This document shows, piece by piece, positions 46,855-56,500 of a stretch of 64,000 bases of DNA. Positions within the stretch are counted from its first letter, which is position 1. Every line of letters begins with the position of its first letter. The translations under genes were made by a program, and so were the position numbers. Source of the stretch: Yamagishiella unicocca. Taxonomy: Eukaryota; Chlorophyta; Chlorophyceae; Chlamydomonadales; Volvocaceae. The stretch lies in assembly GCA_003116995.1 (NCBI GenBank), contig BDSL01000003.1, forward strand, positions 1,054,001-1,118,000, read 5' to 3'. The notes below the pieces were generated by a model, which had not been told where the DNA came from, did no database searches, and saw nothing but the letters and a program-made list of their open reading frames with translations.

Positions 46855-49800
46855 ATGAAGCAGGTGCCAGACAACCACCTGTTTACTTCGGATAACTATG
46901 TGGAGGTTGCGGCCATTGTAAGGCGCGCACTCGGAAGCAAGGGATGGGCTGATGCTATCCACGAGCTTCCGGCCAGGCGTGAAACGCTTGATGCAAGGGA
47001 AAATCAGAAGTCTAGGGCGCTGATCATGCAGTACCTGACAACGCTGGAGCTGCCGTCGTTGGAGGTGCACGAGACGGCCTACGACCTGTGGGTGGCCATC
47101 AGCCGTCGCTATTCCCAGACCAGCCGTGCGGCGAAGTCGAATATCCAAATGGAGATCTCGACATTCAGCATGGCGCACAACGAGACATGTAGTGACTACC
47201 TCGCTCGGCTGCGGATTCTGCGTATCAAGATGCACTGCGCCGCCATGGAGATGGACGAGGCCCAGTATATTCACACGCTGCTTTTTGGTTTGCCTTCATC
47301 ATACGAGACGTTCAAGACTGTAATGATGAACGCCATCGACGTGGCAACCGTGGAGGAGTTGGGTCGGCGTCTGATCAACGAGGAGACGTCGAGGAATCGT
47401 GCCAACCAACAAGCGTCCGTGAACGCCGTCGGGCGCCGCCATTTCGGTAACGGAGGCGGCGGAGCTGGAGGCAGCGGAGCTGGAGGCGGTGGCACTGGAG
47501 GAGATGGCGGCAAGTTCAACCGGCACAAGGACAAGATCTGCCACTCGTGCGGTAAGAAGGGCCACATCCAGGCAAACTGCCGCACGAGGGAGCGTCGGGA
47601 GCGAGAGCAGGCGCAGCAGGCGCCTCAGGCGCAGGCAGCGCCGCCCCCCCTACCTCAGCAAGGCCAGGCGCCGGCACAGGGACAGCGGCGGCACCTTATT
47701 GCCACCGCAAACCTGGTTGCCAACGTGACGACGGCCAAGGACGAGTGGTTGTTCGACACTGGCGCGGAGGAGTTCTTGACCGGCTGCAGCGGTGCCCTGT
47801 TCAACGTCAAGTCCCTGACGATGAAGAACAGCATCGAGTTCAGGATGGCGGATAAGGCAAGCAAGTTTTCGAAGTGGCGGGGGCAGGTCACGTTCGGTGT
47901 AGACGGTTTTGGCATGGACGTAACGATGCACCCCCACGTAGTGCCGGGGATCGGAATGAACCTTTTCTCGATGAAGGCCCTCAAGCGGGCTTTCGGCCAC
48001 GTGACGACTGTCCTAGACGGGGACCAGTCGTATATCGCGATCAACGGGGAGCCGGCGCTGCAGATGTACGAGCGCGATGGCATGTATTTCGTGCGGGCCC
48101 GGGTGCAGGATCCGATGCTGGACGTGATTGAGACGGCCCGTTGGGATGCGAAATACCGCGAAATGGGCAACGGGGGCAAGGCCGCCGCCTTGGTGCGTGA
48201 GGTGAAGCGTGAGATGCAGGAAGAGCGCCAGCGGGAAGTCGTAGCGGAAAAGGAGGCAACTCGCAGGCGGCTGCAGGAAAAGCACGAAATCCGTGAGCGC
48301 GAGCACCGGGCGCTGCGGGAAGAGGCGATGAGGCGCCTGAATGCTTCGCGTGCACGTATTTGCATGGGGCACCGTAGGTTAGGACACCTGGGTTTCACCA
48401 GCATGCGCGCGATGGCAGCACACAAGATGGTGAAGGGGCTGGGTTACTCCCCGGCTGATGTAGACGCCGCGAAGGGCGTTGCATGCGAGCCCTGCGCGCT
48501 GGGGAAGCAAACCCAGCAGTCGCATCCGTCGTCAGGCCACGTTAGCACGGAGCGATTGCAGCTGGTGCACATGGACCTGTGTGGGCCCATGCCGATTAAG
48601 TCGGCTGGTGGAGGACTGTACATTGCTACGTTTTTGGACGACTACAGCAAGTATTCAGAAGTGCGGCTCCTGGCGTCGAAGGATAAGGTCGCAGAAGAAG
48701 TCGAGAAGGTCCTAAAGTCGTGGGAGCGGTTCACTGGCGAGAAGCCGGACATTTCGTATTTGCGTGAGTTTGGGTGTGCAGCATACGTGATGATTCCGAA
48801 GCCCCAGCAGTCCAAGCTGGGGCCTGTGGCCCGCAAAGGCATTTTGGTGGGCTACGAGCCCGAAGGGCATGCATGGCGTGTGTGGCTACCTGGGCACAAG
48901 AAAATCCTCGTTAGCAAAAATGTCAAGTTTGCTGACTGCGTCGATTGCCGCATGGAGGAGGTGTCAGAGTCGTCTGATGATGAGACGGATTCGGGGTCGG
49001 AGGAGGAGGAATGGGAGGAAATGTTGTCCTACCCCAATACCGATGATGAGGGTGAAGGTGGTGAGTCCGAGCCGGATGGCGAGTCAGATGGTGAGCCGGA
49101 TGGCGAGCCAGACGGCGATGGCCCCGAGCCAGATGATGACCCCGAGCCGGATGACGCAGGGCCAAGTGAGGCGGACCAGCCCATTGCGCAGCGTAGGGCC
49201 AAGCGGGTTAACGCCGGTGTGCCTCCAAGTCGTTATACTGGAGCCGTGGATCAGCGTGGCGTGGAAGTCATGACGCCGGCGACCTATGCAGAGGCAATGG
49301 CGTCCCCCTATGCCGTGCAGTGGCAGGCCGCGATGGAGGAGGAGTTGGCGTCCTTGCAGGAGAAGGGCACGTGGGTTTTGGAGCCCAAACCGCAGGGCGC
49401 GCGTGCGATGGGTGTAAAGTGGGTCTTTGCTTTGAAACAGGACAAGCACGGAGTGATTGAGAGGTTCAAGGCCCGCCTAGTCGTCAAGGGCTTTATGCAG
49501 CGTGAGGGCGTTGATTTCAAGGAAGTGTTCGCGCCTGTCAGCAAGCATGCCACGCTGCGGGCTTTCCTGGCCATGGTTGCGGCTGGGGACATGGAGCTTC
49601 ATCAGCTCGATGTTAAGACCGCTTTCCTGAATGGTGATTTGGAGGAGGAGATTTTCGTGGAGCAGCCCCCCGGTTTTGCGACGGGTGGGCGAGCAAACGT
49701 GTGCCGCTTGCGCAAGTCGCTGTATGGCTTGCGGCAGGCATCTCGCACCTGGCACAAGAAGTTGCACGAGCAGCTGGTGGCGATGGGTTTCAAGGAATCC

Positions 49801-50820
49801 GATGCGGACCCCAGCTTGTACGTGCGGGACGTCGATGGTGATGTTGTGCACGTGCTGGTCTACGTCGACGATTTGCTGATTGCGTCGTACGGTGTGGCGA
49901 AGGTGCTGGAAGTGAAGTCGGCCATCATGCAAGTTTTCGATTGCCGCGATATGGGGGAGGCCGACCTTTTCCTGGGTCTGGCCATTCAGCGGGATCGGGA
50001 GTCTCGCACGATTACGGTGTCCCAGCGCCGGATGATTGAGGAAGTGGTGGCCGAGTACGGCATGTCGAAGTCCCGGCCCAAGGCAGTCCCCATGACCCCG
50101 GGTACGGTCCTGGTGAAGCCCGGGGCGGATGAGCGTTTGGAGGTTGAGCGCTACCCGTACAGTGCGCTGGTGGGCAGCCTGCTGTACATCGCTGGTTGCA
50201 CGCGTCCAGACATCTCTCACGCCGTGGGAGTGCTGACGCGGCACATGTCGGCTCCGGGGAAGGAGCACTGGAAGGCAGCGAAAGAGGTGGTGCGGTATCT
50301 GGCTGGCACGGCAAATTATGGCCTGGTGTTCGGTGGCGGTCGCGTGGATGAGGGCCTCATTGGCTACACCGACGCGGATCACGCGGGTTGCGTGGAGTCG
50401 CGCCGTTCGACCACGGGTTTTGTGTTTTCGCTGCATGGGGGCCCGGTGAGCTGGTCGAGCAAGTTCCAGCGCACCGTGGCGGTGTCCACGATGGAGGCCG
50501 AGTATGTAGCGGCATCGGAGGGGGTTAAGGAGGCGCTGTGGTTGCGGCAGTTGCTGTGCGACATGGGGTACATGCTGGTCGCTACGAAAGTCAACTGCGA
50601 CAGCCAGTGCGCGATCAAGGTGATTAAGAACCCGGTCGTTTCCGAGAGGTCGAAGCACATTGCGGTGCGGTACCATCTGATCCGGGAGCACGTGACGCGC
50701 GGCGCGATTGTCATGGTTGACTGCCGCACGTCGGAGATGGTGGCGGACTGCCTGACGAAGCCGTTGGCGTTCGAGAAGTTCCGGCAGTTTCGCGAGAGCA
50801 TGAGCGTATGCAAGATCTGA
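46855..50820 (+). CDS. copia gag-pol polyprotein with deleted integrase core
   Basis: A single frame of 1321 residues. Gag lies at the N-terminus (about 1-250) and ends with a CCHC zinc knuckle (Cys229, Cys232, His237, Cys242). The protease shows LFDTGA with Asp301. A highly charged helical stretch (about 440-500) precedes the integrase HHCC finger (His506, His511, Cys544, Cys547). The integrase core has its first catalytic Asp (HMDLCGP, Asp574) and FLDDYSKY, but goes from WERFTGE (623-629) directly to KPDISYLREFGCAAYV. In copia elements about 90-100 residues lie between, including the second catalytic Asp (DNGGEY) and the Glu (NGVAERKN). The frame is intact across the gap. An acidic hinge follows (about 700-780). 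Reverse transcriptase (from about 850) has YVDDLL at 1003-1008. RNase H has YTDADHAG, MEAEYVA and DSQCAI. No env. Confidence 0.95.
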   Translation: MKQVPDNHLFTSDNYVEVAAIVRRALGSKGWADAIHELPARRETLDARENQKSRALIMQYLTTLELPSLEVHETAYDLWVAISRRYSQTSRAAKSNIQMEISTFSMAHNETCSDYLARLRILRIKMHCAAMEMDEAQYIHTLLFGLPSSYETFKTVMMNAIDVATVEELGRRLINEETSRNRANQQASVNAVGRRHFGNGGGGAGGSGAGGGGTGGDGGKFNRHKDKICHSCGKKGHIQANCRTRERREREQAQQAPQAQAAPPPLPQQGQAPAQGQRRHLIATANLVANVTTAKDEWLFDTGAEEFLTGCSGALFNVKSLTMKNSIEFRMADKASKFSKWRGQVTFGVDGFGMDVTMHPHVVPGIGMNLFSMKALKRAFGHVTTVLDGDQSYIAINGEPALQMYERDGMYFVRARVQDPMLDVIETARWDAKYREMGNGGKAAALVREVKREMQEERQREVVAEKEATRRRLQEKHEIREREHRALREEAMRRLNASRARICMGHRRLGHLGFTSMRAMAAHKMVKGLGYSPADVDAAKGVACEPCALGKQTQQSHPSSGHVSTERLQLVHMDLCGPMPIKSAGGGLYIATFLDDYSKYSEVRLLASKDKVAEEVEKVLKSWERFTGEKPDISYLREFGCAAYVMIPKPQQSKLGPVARKGILVGYEPEGHAWRVWLPGHKKILVSKNVKFADCVDCRMEEVSESSDDETDSGSEEEEWEEMLSYPNTDDEGEGGESEPDGESDGEPDGEPDGDGPEPDDDPEPDDAGPSEADQPIAQRRAKRVNAGVPPSRYTGAVDQRGVEVMTPATYAEAMASPYAVQWQAAMEEELASLQEKGTWVLEPKPQGARAMGVKWVFALKQDKHGVIERFKARLVVKGFMQREGVDFKEVFAPVSKHATLRAFLAMVAAGDMELHQLDVKTAFLNGDLEEEIFVEQPPGFATGGRANVCRLRKSLYGLRQASRTWHKKLHEQLVAMGFKESDADPSLYVRDVDGDVVHVLVYVDDLLIASYGVAKVLEVKSAIMQVFDCRDMGEADLFLGLAIQRDRESRTITVSQRRMIEEVVAEYGMSKSRPKAVPMTPGTVLVKPGADERLEVERYPYSALVGSLLYIAGCTRPDISHAVGVLTRHMSAPGKEHWKAAKEVVRYLAGTANYGLVFGGGRVDEGLIGYTDADHAGCVESRRSTTGFVFSLHGGPVSWSSKFQRTVAVSTMEAEYVAASEGVKEALWLRQLLCDMGYMLVATKVNCDSQCAIKVIKNPVVSERSKHIAVRYHLIREHVTRGAIVMVDCRTSEMVADCLTKPLAFEKFRQFRESMSVCKI
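48733..48747 (+). other. junction of in-frame integrase deletion
   Basis: Codons 627-631 (Thr-Gly-Glu-Lys-Pro) sit where the sequence left of the missing block (ending TGE/TGK in relatives) meets the sequence right of it (starting TGxKP in relatives). Both flanks normally carry TG-K-like codons, so recombination or template switching between short direct repeats could explain a clean in-frame loss. The mechanism is inferred. Confidence 0.7.
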
Positions 50821-50824
50821 CCAC

Positions 50825-50831
50825 GTGGGAG
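50825..50831 (+). promoter_or_regulatory. polypurine tract
   Basis: GTGGGAG lies directly before the 3' LTR, five bases after the gag-pol stop. It is short and not fully purine, so it is a modest match to a plus-strand priming site. Confidence 0.55.
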
Positions 50832-50985
50832 TGTTGTGAAATGATGGTCAGCTCTGCTACGCAGCCTATTGGAGGCTTTAGCCGTACCGCAGTACGGCTC
50901 TCAGTGTGGTGTTAGGAGAGCGTTCCCTGAGTAGGTTCTCTCTCTCACTGTAACGGATTATGGAGTAATCGCCCTTATCACAACA
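50832..50985 (+). repeat. 3' LTR
   Basis: 154 bp, read base for base as identical to the 5' LTR. Its TGTAA at 50949-50953 could act as the element's polyadenylation signal. Followed by the CAGGT duplication at 50986-50990. Confidence 0.95.
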
Positions 50986-50990
50986 CAGGT

Positions 50991-53127
50991 GCGCCTCACT
51001 AGATACCTGACAGGGGTGGCCATTCCTTAATTTGCCCAAGCGCAACCGTATGCAGTGGCCATAAAACCATTGGTAGCTTCCAACAGCACGGGGGCCCTCC
51101 CGTCACACACGAATGAACATCACCGAGCCGCCAATAGGCACAAGTAATATCACAGAAGATAATGCCCCTCGGGGGACAGCGGCTCACAAATATGATGCGG
51201 CCAGCCGACAAACCCGTCATCCGTGCGTACGCTGACTCTCATCTCCCTTTTCAGCATTTTCGTAAACAGATAGACGACCCTGCCCTCTAGGCGCACATGC
51301 AATATGAACCTGCTCGTCCAAGGGGTGCACAATGGCGTCATGCAAATGCCAGATACGACAAACTGCGAGCACCTTCCTACATCACTACTTGACATGAGCC
51401 CTTTAGCACTAATCGGAGGACGACACCAGCACGTACGCTGACGTCCTTTACTCCACACTTAAAGCGCCAGCGCACCAGACGCCACGTCGACCCCTGCAAC
51501 CCGCCGAGAAGACAATACGCCTATAACCGAGAGCAGGAGCAAAGCGAAGCAACCCACACACCAGCGCGCAAAACTAGGCGTCGGCCGTCGCCGTCGGCAT
51601 TGCCGCAGGGTGCACCCGGCGCGGCGCGTCATCAAACCGCAAATGGAACGTGCCATCCCCCCGCTTGCCACAACTCCTTGCCCCTATCGCGTACGCCATG
51701 CGAGGGAGGGACACGCTGGCTCCGAAATACAAGGAGCTCAACTCGGATGTTGCAAGTCTTATACTAGAGGGCGAGTCACATTGCACACGACACGAATGTC
51801 GCCCATGCTCGCTACATTGATTCATCCCCTCCAGCCATGAGATGTCGCCCCTAGCGTGCTATGAGGTGCTATGATTGGAGGTCACAGATGCCTAAAGGGA
51901 CCCGTAAGCGCGCTGCCTGGCGACAGAGCGCCATCAAGAACACACTCCTTCCGTAGTGAACAGGCACAGTGAAACGACCGCCCAAGCCGACTACGGTTCC
52001 GGCCAACAGCCTGCTAAGAGTCACATCGACCTGCGGCGGACGTACCGTAACATCCGAATGTCCGCCAGCAGCCACAGCCAGGTGGCAACAAACAGCAACT
52101 AGAACATACACGCCGCGTTGCCATGACGCGTGCAGCCTTCCTTGCAGGATCTCCCTCGCCCGACATCCAGCCGCTCAGCCAGCCTGCTAGGTTTGAGCAA
52201 CGCTATTTACCACGCCCCTGTACACGTAGGGAACCAGGACCGTACATAAATCAGGCTCTGCGGTCGGATGATAACCTTCGATAACCTTTGACCGAACCCA
52301 TCGGTGATGTCATGACTACAAATACCCGCGATGATCATGAGCAGCCAGCTGCCGAAAGCCGCATCGCCGCCGGATCGAAAATGGCAAGGGTGTGCGCAGC
52401 ATTGGACTCGATACCAGGGCCTGGCAACATCCGCACGAGGCCTCACACGTCAGGCCCCACGGCCTGTGGGGCAAGTGGCCCCTGAAACCCGACTAGCGGG
52501 TTGCAGCCCGAGAGGGTCCCACAAAGCGCAAGCCAAACCAAACGGCTGCACCTGCCAGCCGATATGCCGGCGACAATAATGCAATGCAGAACGTACCGGT
52601 ATACGCGTATGTCGTGACGCATGAACGAGGCTTTATTGGGGTGCAATAAAAATTCACACACGAAACTAACCGCCTAGTGGAACGGAAGTTGGCTGTAACG
52701 ATGCCGTCCTTTGTCCGAGAGGACGAACGGTGGGGTCACGGAGACTCTCCAGCCGCAGAGCCTGCCTACACACCTGAAATTCGGCGTCCGCAGCCCGCAG
52801 TGCCGTCATGCATCCAACCGTCTAATCCTCGGGGACAGGTATTCAGTTCAACACCTCCAAAACGCTGTCATAGTGCACATGTACACCGACCCCACCATTT
52901 GCGCAGTTCACGTGCCCAACGTTTTGGGGCTGCAACCTGTAACTCAACCCGGTTCCCCCATGACCACGCGGCCAAACCCCCCAAACTCCCGTAGCCATGG
53001 AAATGGCCCGCATGCCAGGCCGCCTGAGAATAACATATTTCGGTATACTCATAAAAAAAATCCTGGAGCTGATCACCCTGGCCACCAATGCCTCCTGCCT
53101 TGCTGCTCTTCATTAGAATGTCTCATT
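50991..53127. other. intergenic region downstream of the retrotransposon
   Basis: About 2.1 kb with only short frames on both strands. I see no supported gene, RNA or further element end. It should include the 3' untranslated region of the minus-strand gene that ends at 53128. Confidence 0.5.
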
Positions 53128-54823
53128 TCAGATGCACGCACGCGATGTGCCCGTGGTGCCAGCGCCTGATGCCCCCCCCGCGATAAAGCAAGCCAAGAAA
53201 CGCCGCCCGAACCTGCGGGCCGTACACTGCGCCCGAAACCAAGACGAGCCGTGGCGCCGCTTGCTCTTGTGCGCTGACCCAGGCCCGAGTCCGGATCCGG
53301 ATCCGGACTGTGGGCGCTGCCGTATCTCATGCAGCGCAGATTCGTGCACCGTAAATGTCCCCAGGAGGGACGAAAAGCCGGCAGCCACAGATGCGGTGGA
53401 AAATACCGATATGGCGCGAAACCGGTCATTGCTGTCGAAGAACCCAGTGACGGCAGCCAAGTCCAGTTCCGACATGCGCGACGGAAACCCGACTGGGGCC
53501 GCATTGGCGCCGGCGCAACAACCAGTACCTGCCCAGCAGGCTGACGACTGCGGTGCGGCCGAGTAGCCCGTCTGGCAGGCCCGGGAGCGCGTGCTGGCGT
53601 GCTGCGCGTGCGTCGTACCGGTGTCCTGGAACGTGCGTCCTCCCCCGGCCATAGCCTGAAACGGGCCGCTCTCCTGCGTTGGGCGCTCCTGGCAGCGCCT
53701 GCCGGTGGTGCTTCGAGGCAGCACCACACTGCAAGACGATCTGGGAGGCTGCAGGGGCGGCTGCAGCGTCATTGGCAGTGGCGCGCTCAGCTGATTCCGG
53801 CTCGGGGTCCCGGGCTCGGGGACCATGTCATCCAGGACGAGAGGGGACGGGAGGAGCGGCACCGAGGGTGCGGCTTTAACGGGGCCGGCGACTGCGTAGC
53901 CCAGCTCGCAGGGATGGCGGCGGCCGATGGGCCGCACCTCCCTGCCTACGGTCCACTCCTCGGGAAGGACGGAGTCGCTGAGGCCGAAAGACAAGTCACC
54001 GCCGCCAAAGCCTCCACCGTAGTCGTCGTCGCCGCCGACGCCCAGGCTGGAGGTTAGGGAGGACCGCAGCAGGCCGGGGCCGCCAGCCCTCGCGGCGCCG
54101 CCGCCGCTGCCGTACCCCTGAAACCGCTGCAACTGCTGCAGGATAGGTCCCATTGGAAAACACGCGCCGCCGTCCTCTGGCCGAAGTGATAGTTGGGGCT
54201 CGCTTTGGGTCGCCGTCGCTGCTACCGGCTCCGCGACCCCGGCTGCAGCAGCAGCACCGGCTGCGTAATGTCGCACCACGAGGCCGGGGTGAGGCGCGTA
54301 GCCACTTCCGGCGGCCATAAATTTGATCAACGCGAAGCGCTCAGGGTTCGTCTGTGGCATTTCGCCGGTCAGCCTGGGGAGTAAGGACCTGGAGGGGTGG
54401 CGCCGTGGGCGGCTGACGGATGCGCCGCTGCAGGCGACGTCCTCTGTTGGTATGTTGCCGGTGGAGCCGTGACCTCCCAGGCTGGATCGCTTGGCGCGCA
54501 TCAAACATGGCGACGGCGTTCCAATCATAGGTGGACTGAAGCAGATATCGCACAGGCTCGATGCAATGTTTTCGGAGCCGTGAGGAGGGGTGCTGTGCCA
54601 TTTGTTGGCGGGCGCCGGTGCACACTTCCGTGCGACAGTCCGCGGCCCAGCGCCCTCGCCGTCCAAGTAAAACTCGCTGTCCAGGTGCGGCCACGACAAG
54701 TCCAGGGCACTGAAGCGATGTTCGGTGACATACATCTCCATTAAAGAGGGAGTCGCAGCGGCCCCGCTTGGTTTTCTCCCAGCGGAGATTGGCACTTTCC
54801 AGGCCTGCCCACGCACCGCTGAC
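53128..54823 (-). CDS. unknown protein, copy A of a local paralogous family (5' exons unresolved)
   Basis: Last large exon(s) of a minus-strand gene. A strong acceptor (CTGGCTTGCGCAG) sets the exon start at 54823; the frame then runs 565 codons to the stop at 53128. Upstream exons were not resolved, so this is partial. Recognisable blocks are QLSLRPEDGGACFP, LGVGGDDDYGGG, LDLAAVTGFFD, VAAGFSSLLGT and, near the end, RRFGRRFLACFIAGG. Corresponding blocks in the same order occur in the gene at 62712-64000 (QLLLQPGGC, LDIDGDDEDD, VELAAVSG, TAGLSSLLQT, RRGLFGCFTDG). The middle contains low-complexity Pro/Ser/Ala stretches. No known domain recognised. Some internal introns may have been read through. 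Confidence 0.5.
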
Positions 54824-56500
54824 CTGCGCAAGCCAGCATGACATGCAAGGACATATAATGAGAAAACAAGGCTGATTACGAAGATTGGTGTGGCCCTGTC
54901 ACGCCTCAGGCACTGGAAAGCCGTAATGAGGCCGCTGAGGCCGTGAAAACACGCAATCCTGCCTCTTTCCCTACCGAACGTTGCAATAATGTATGTATTT
55001 GTACTTTCGAGATAGGCGCTTCCGGTCAATTTGCGGCGGCGGCGAGAAGGCACCAGATAGCCGTTGGCTTACCTTAGTCCGTATGTCCGGAATCGCACTC
55101 GGCAATGAAACGTACAACCTGCAGCACTATTGAAAACATATTATTACCAGTTCCACGAATTACGCGCTGGCTTAACAAATTGTTCCGCTGTCGCCCTAAC
55201 GCCCAAAAAGTGACAACGACACAGTGAGCACTACCGACGCTTCTCCTGGATTCCACAACACGGCACCATCTCATCAGTACACTCACCTTAATAATGTTGA
55301 CACGGGATATCGATACTGTTTACTTTTCTTGGCCGCAACTTCTCCAAGGCAGCTGGATGCAAGACAGATGTCATGCGGGTGGATATGCCTATATAGCTTG
55401 TCGTGTCAGAGCCTGTTGCAATCGGCACTAATGTCGAAATCTCTACTCCAGTGCTTCTCGTGGTTGGCACACCGTACCCGTACATTTCCACCTAGGCACC
55501 TGAAACCGGAACCGTCATCTTGCATTGGCCCCGTTACAAATAAAATGTTACACAGTCCATGCCCGGGCAAACCCAGGAAAAGGAGAGGGAAGTTGTGAAT
55601 TTAGTTTGACGAGTGGTCACCTATTTTATTCCAAATCGCAGCACGTGGCAGTCGGTGGATGGCAGTCCCATGGGCCTGCTGTGCGCTATGCTGCTTTGTG
55701 TTGCCGCTTGCCCCCAACGTGTCCCAAAACTTCCCAGCAACATTTTCGATGGTATTACTGCAATTGGGCTGCGAAAGCACCACTGTGCTTCGCGCCTAAG
55801 GAGGCCATTGTACAAACAGTAATACACCGAACGGAATCGCAGGTCCAGCCTGTTCCTGCATCGGTTAATGATTTTGCTGTAGGATGAAGGTGACGTCTAT
55901 AAACGCACGTGACGTGTATCCGACGGCAACATAGTCCATTCGCGACATATGCTAGAGCAACGCCTGGGCTACTCAACTATGGCGCACCTTCGTTCATCGC
56001 TACCCTGCCATGGCTGGAACAGCAGTTGTGATGTCCTGATGCGATGCCCAAGCGAACTCGTCAGTCGGGCATCTGCCAGGCCGCGCACCGCTTACTGCCG
56101 GTATCCCTAATTCCCTCACAAGGGTCCCCGATTGCGCCCGTCAAAGAAGAAAACGAATCCCTTATACCATACAATTTGGCAGGGAATACCGAACGAAACA
56201 ACACGAAGTCATTATGCGGAGCCATACAGCGGCCGCCGAGGCACGGCAAAACAAAGACGACAGGGGAATGCTCTTCTGCAGACACTCACACCGCCACATG
56301 CGGTATGGCGCCGTCACGGCGCCGATCACCCCGTTCCTCAGACCCTGCTACGTCGCCGCCACACATCACCGGGTACCGTGCTCGCAGATACACCGCTCCG
56401 CCGCCACCAGCCCCGGCCCCAGCCGCCTCATGGGACGCCAAGCTGCCTATGTTCCACAAATGCACCTGCTGTCGTACAGCCCCACGTCGCACAGGTGTCG
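54824..56500. other. region upstream of copy A and downstream of the BTB gene
   Basis: About 1.7 kb that should hold the 5' exons and promoter of copy A and the 3' untranslated region of the BTB gene. I could not assign exons with confidence. Confidence 0.4.

Larger units (their letters stand above)
46609..50985 (+). mobile_element. complete-ended Ty1/copia LTR retrotransposon, 4377 bp
   Basis: Two 154-bp LTRs that I read as identical flank a leader with a primer-binding site, one long gag-pol frame and a short purine tract. A CAGGT target duplication encloses the whole. The pol order is protease, integrase, reverse transcriptase, RNase H, which defines Ty1/copia. Identical LTRs imply recent insertion. 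The integrase core carries an internal deletion (see the CDS entry). The known volvocine copia family is Osser; whether this belongs to it needs a sequence comparison. Confidence 0.95.

Noticed and set aside
46855..50820. An envelope gene or a gypsy-type order
   Set aside because: Integrase precedes reverse transcriptase and the frame ends after RNase H five bases before the polypurine tract; there is no room for env.
50832..50985. A second, nested retroelement at the 3' LTR
   Set aside because: The sequence is simply the partner LTR of the same element, enclosed by the matching CAGGT duplication.
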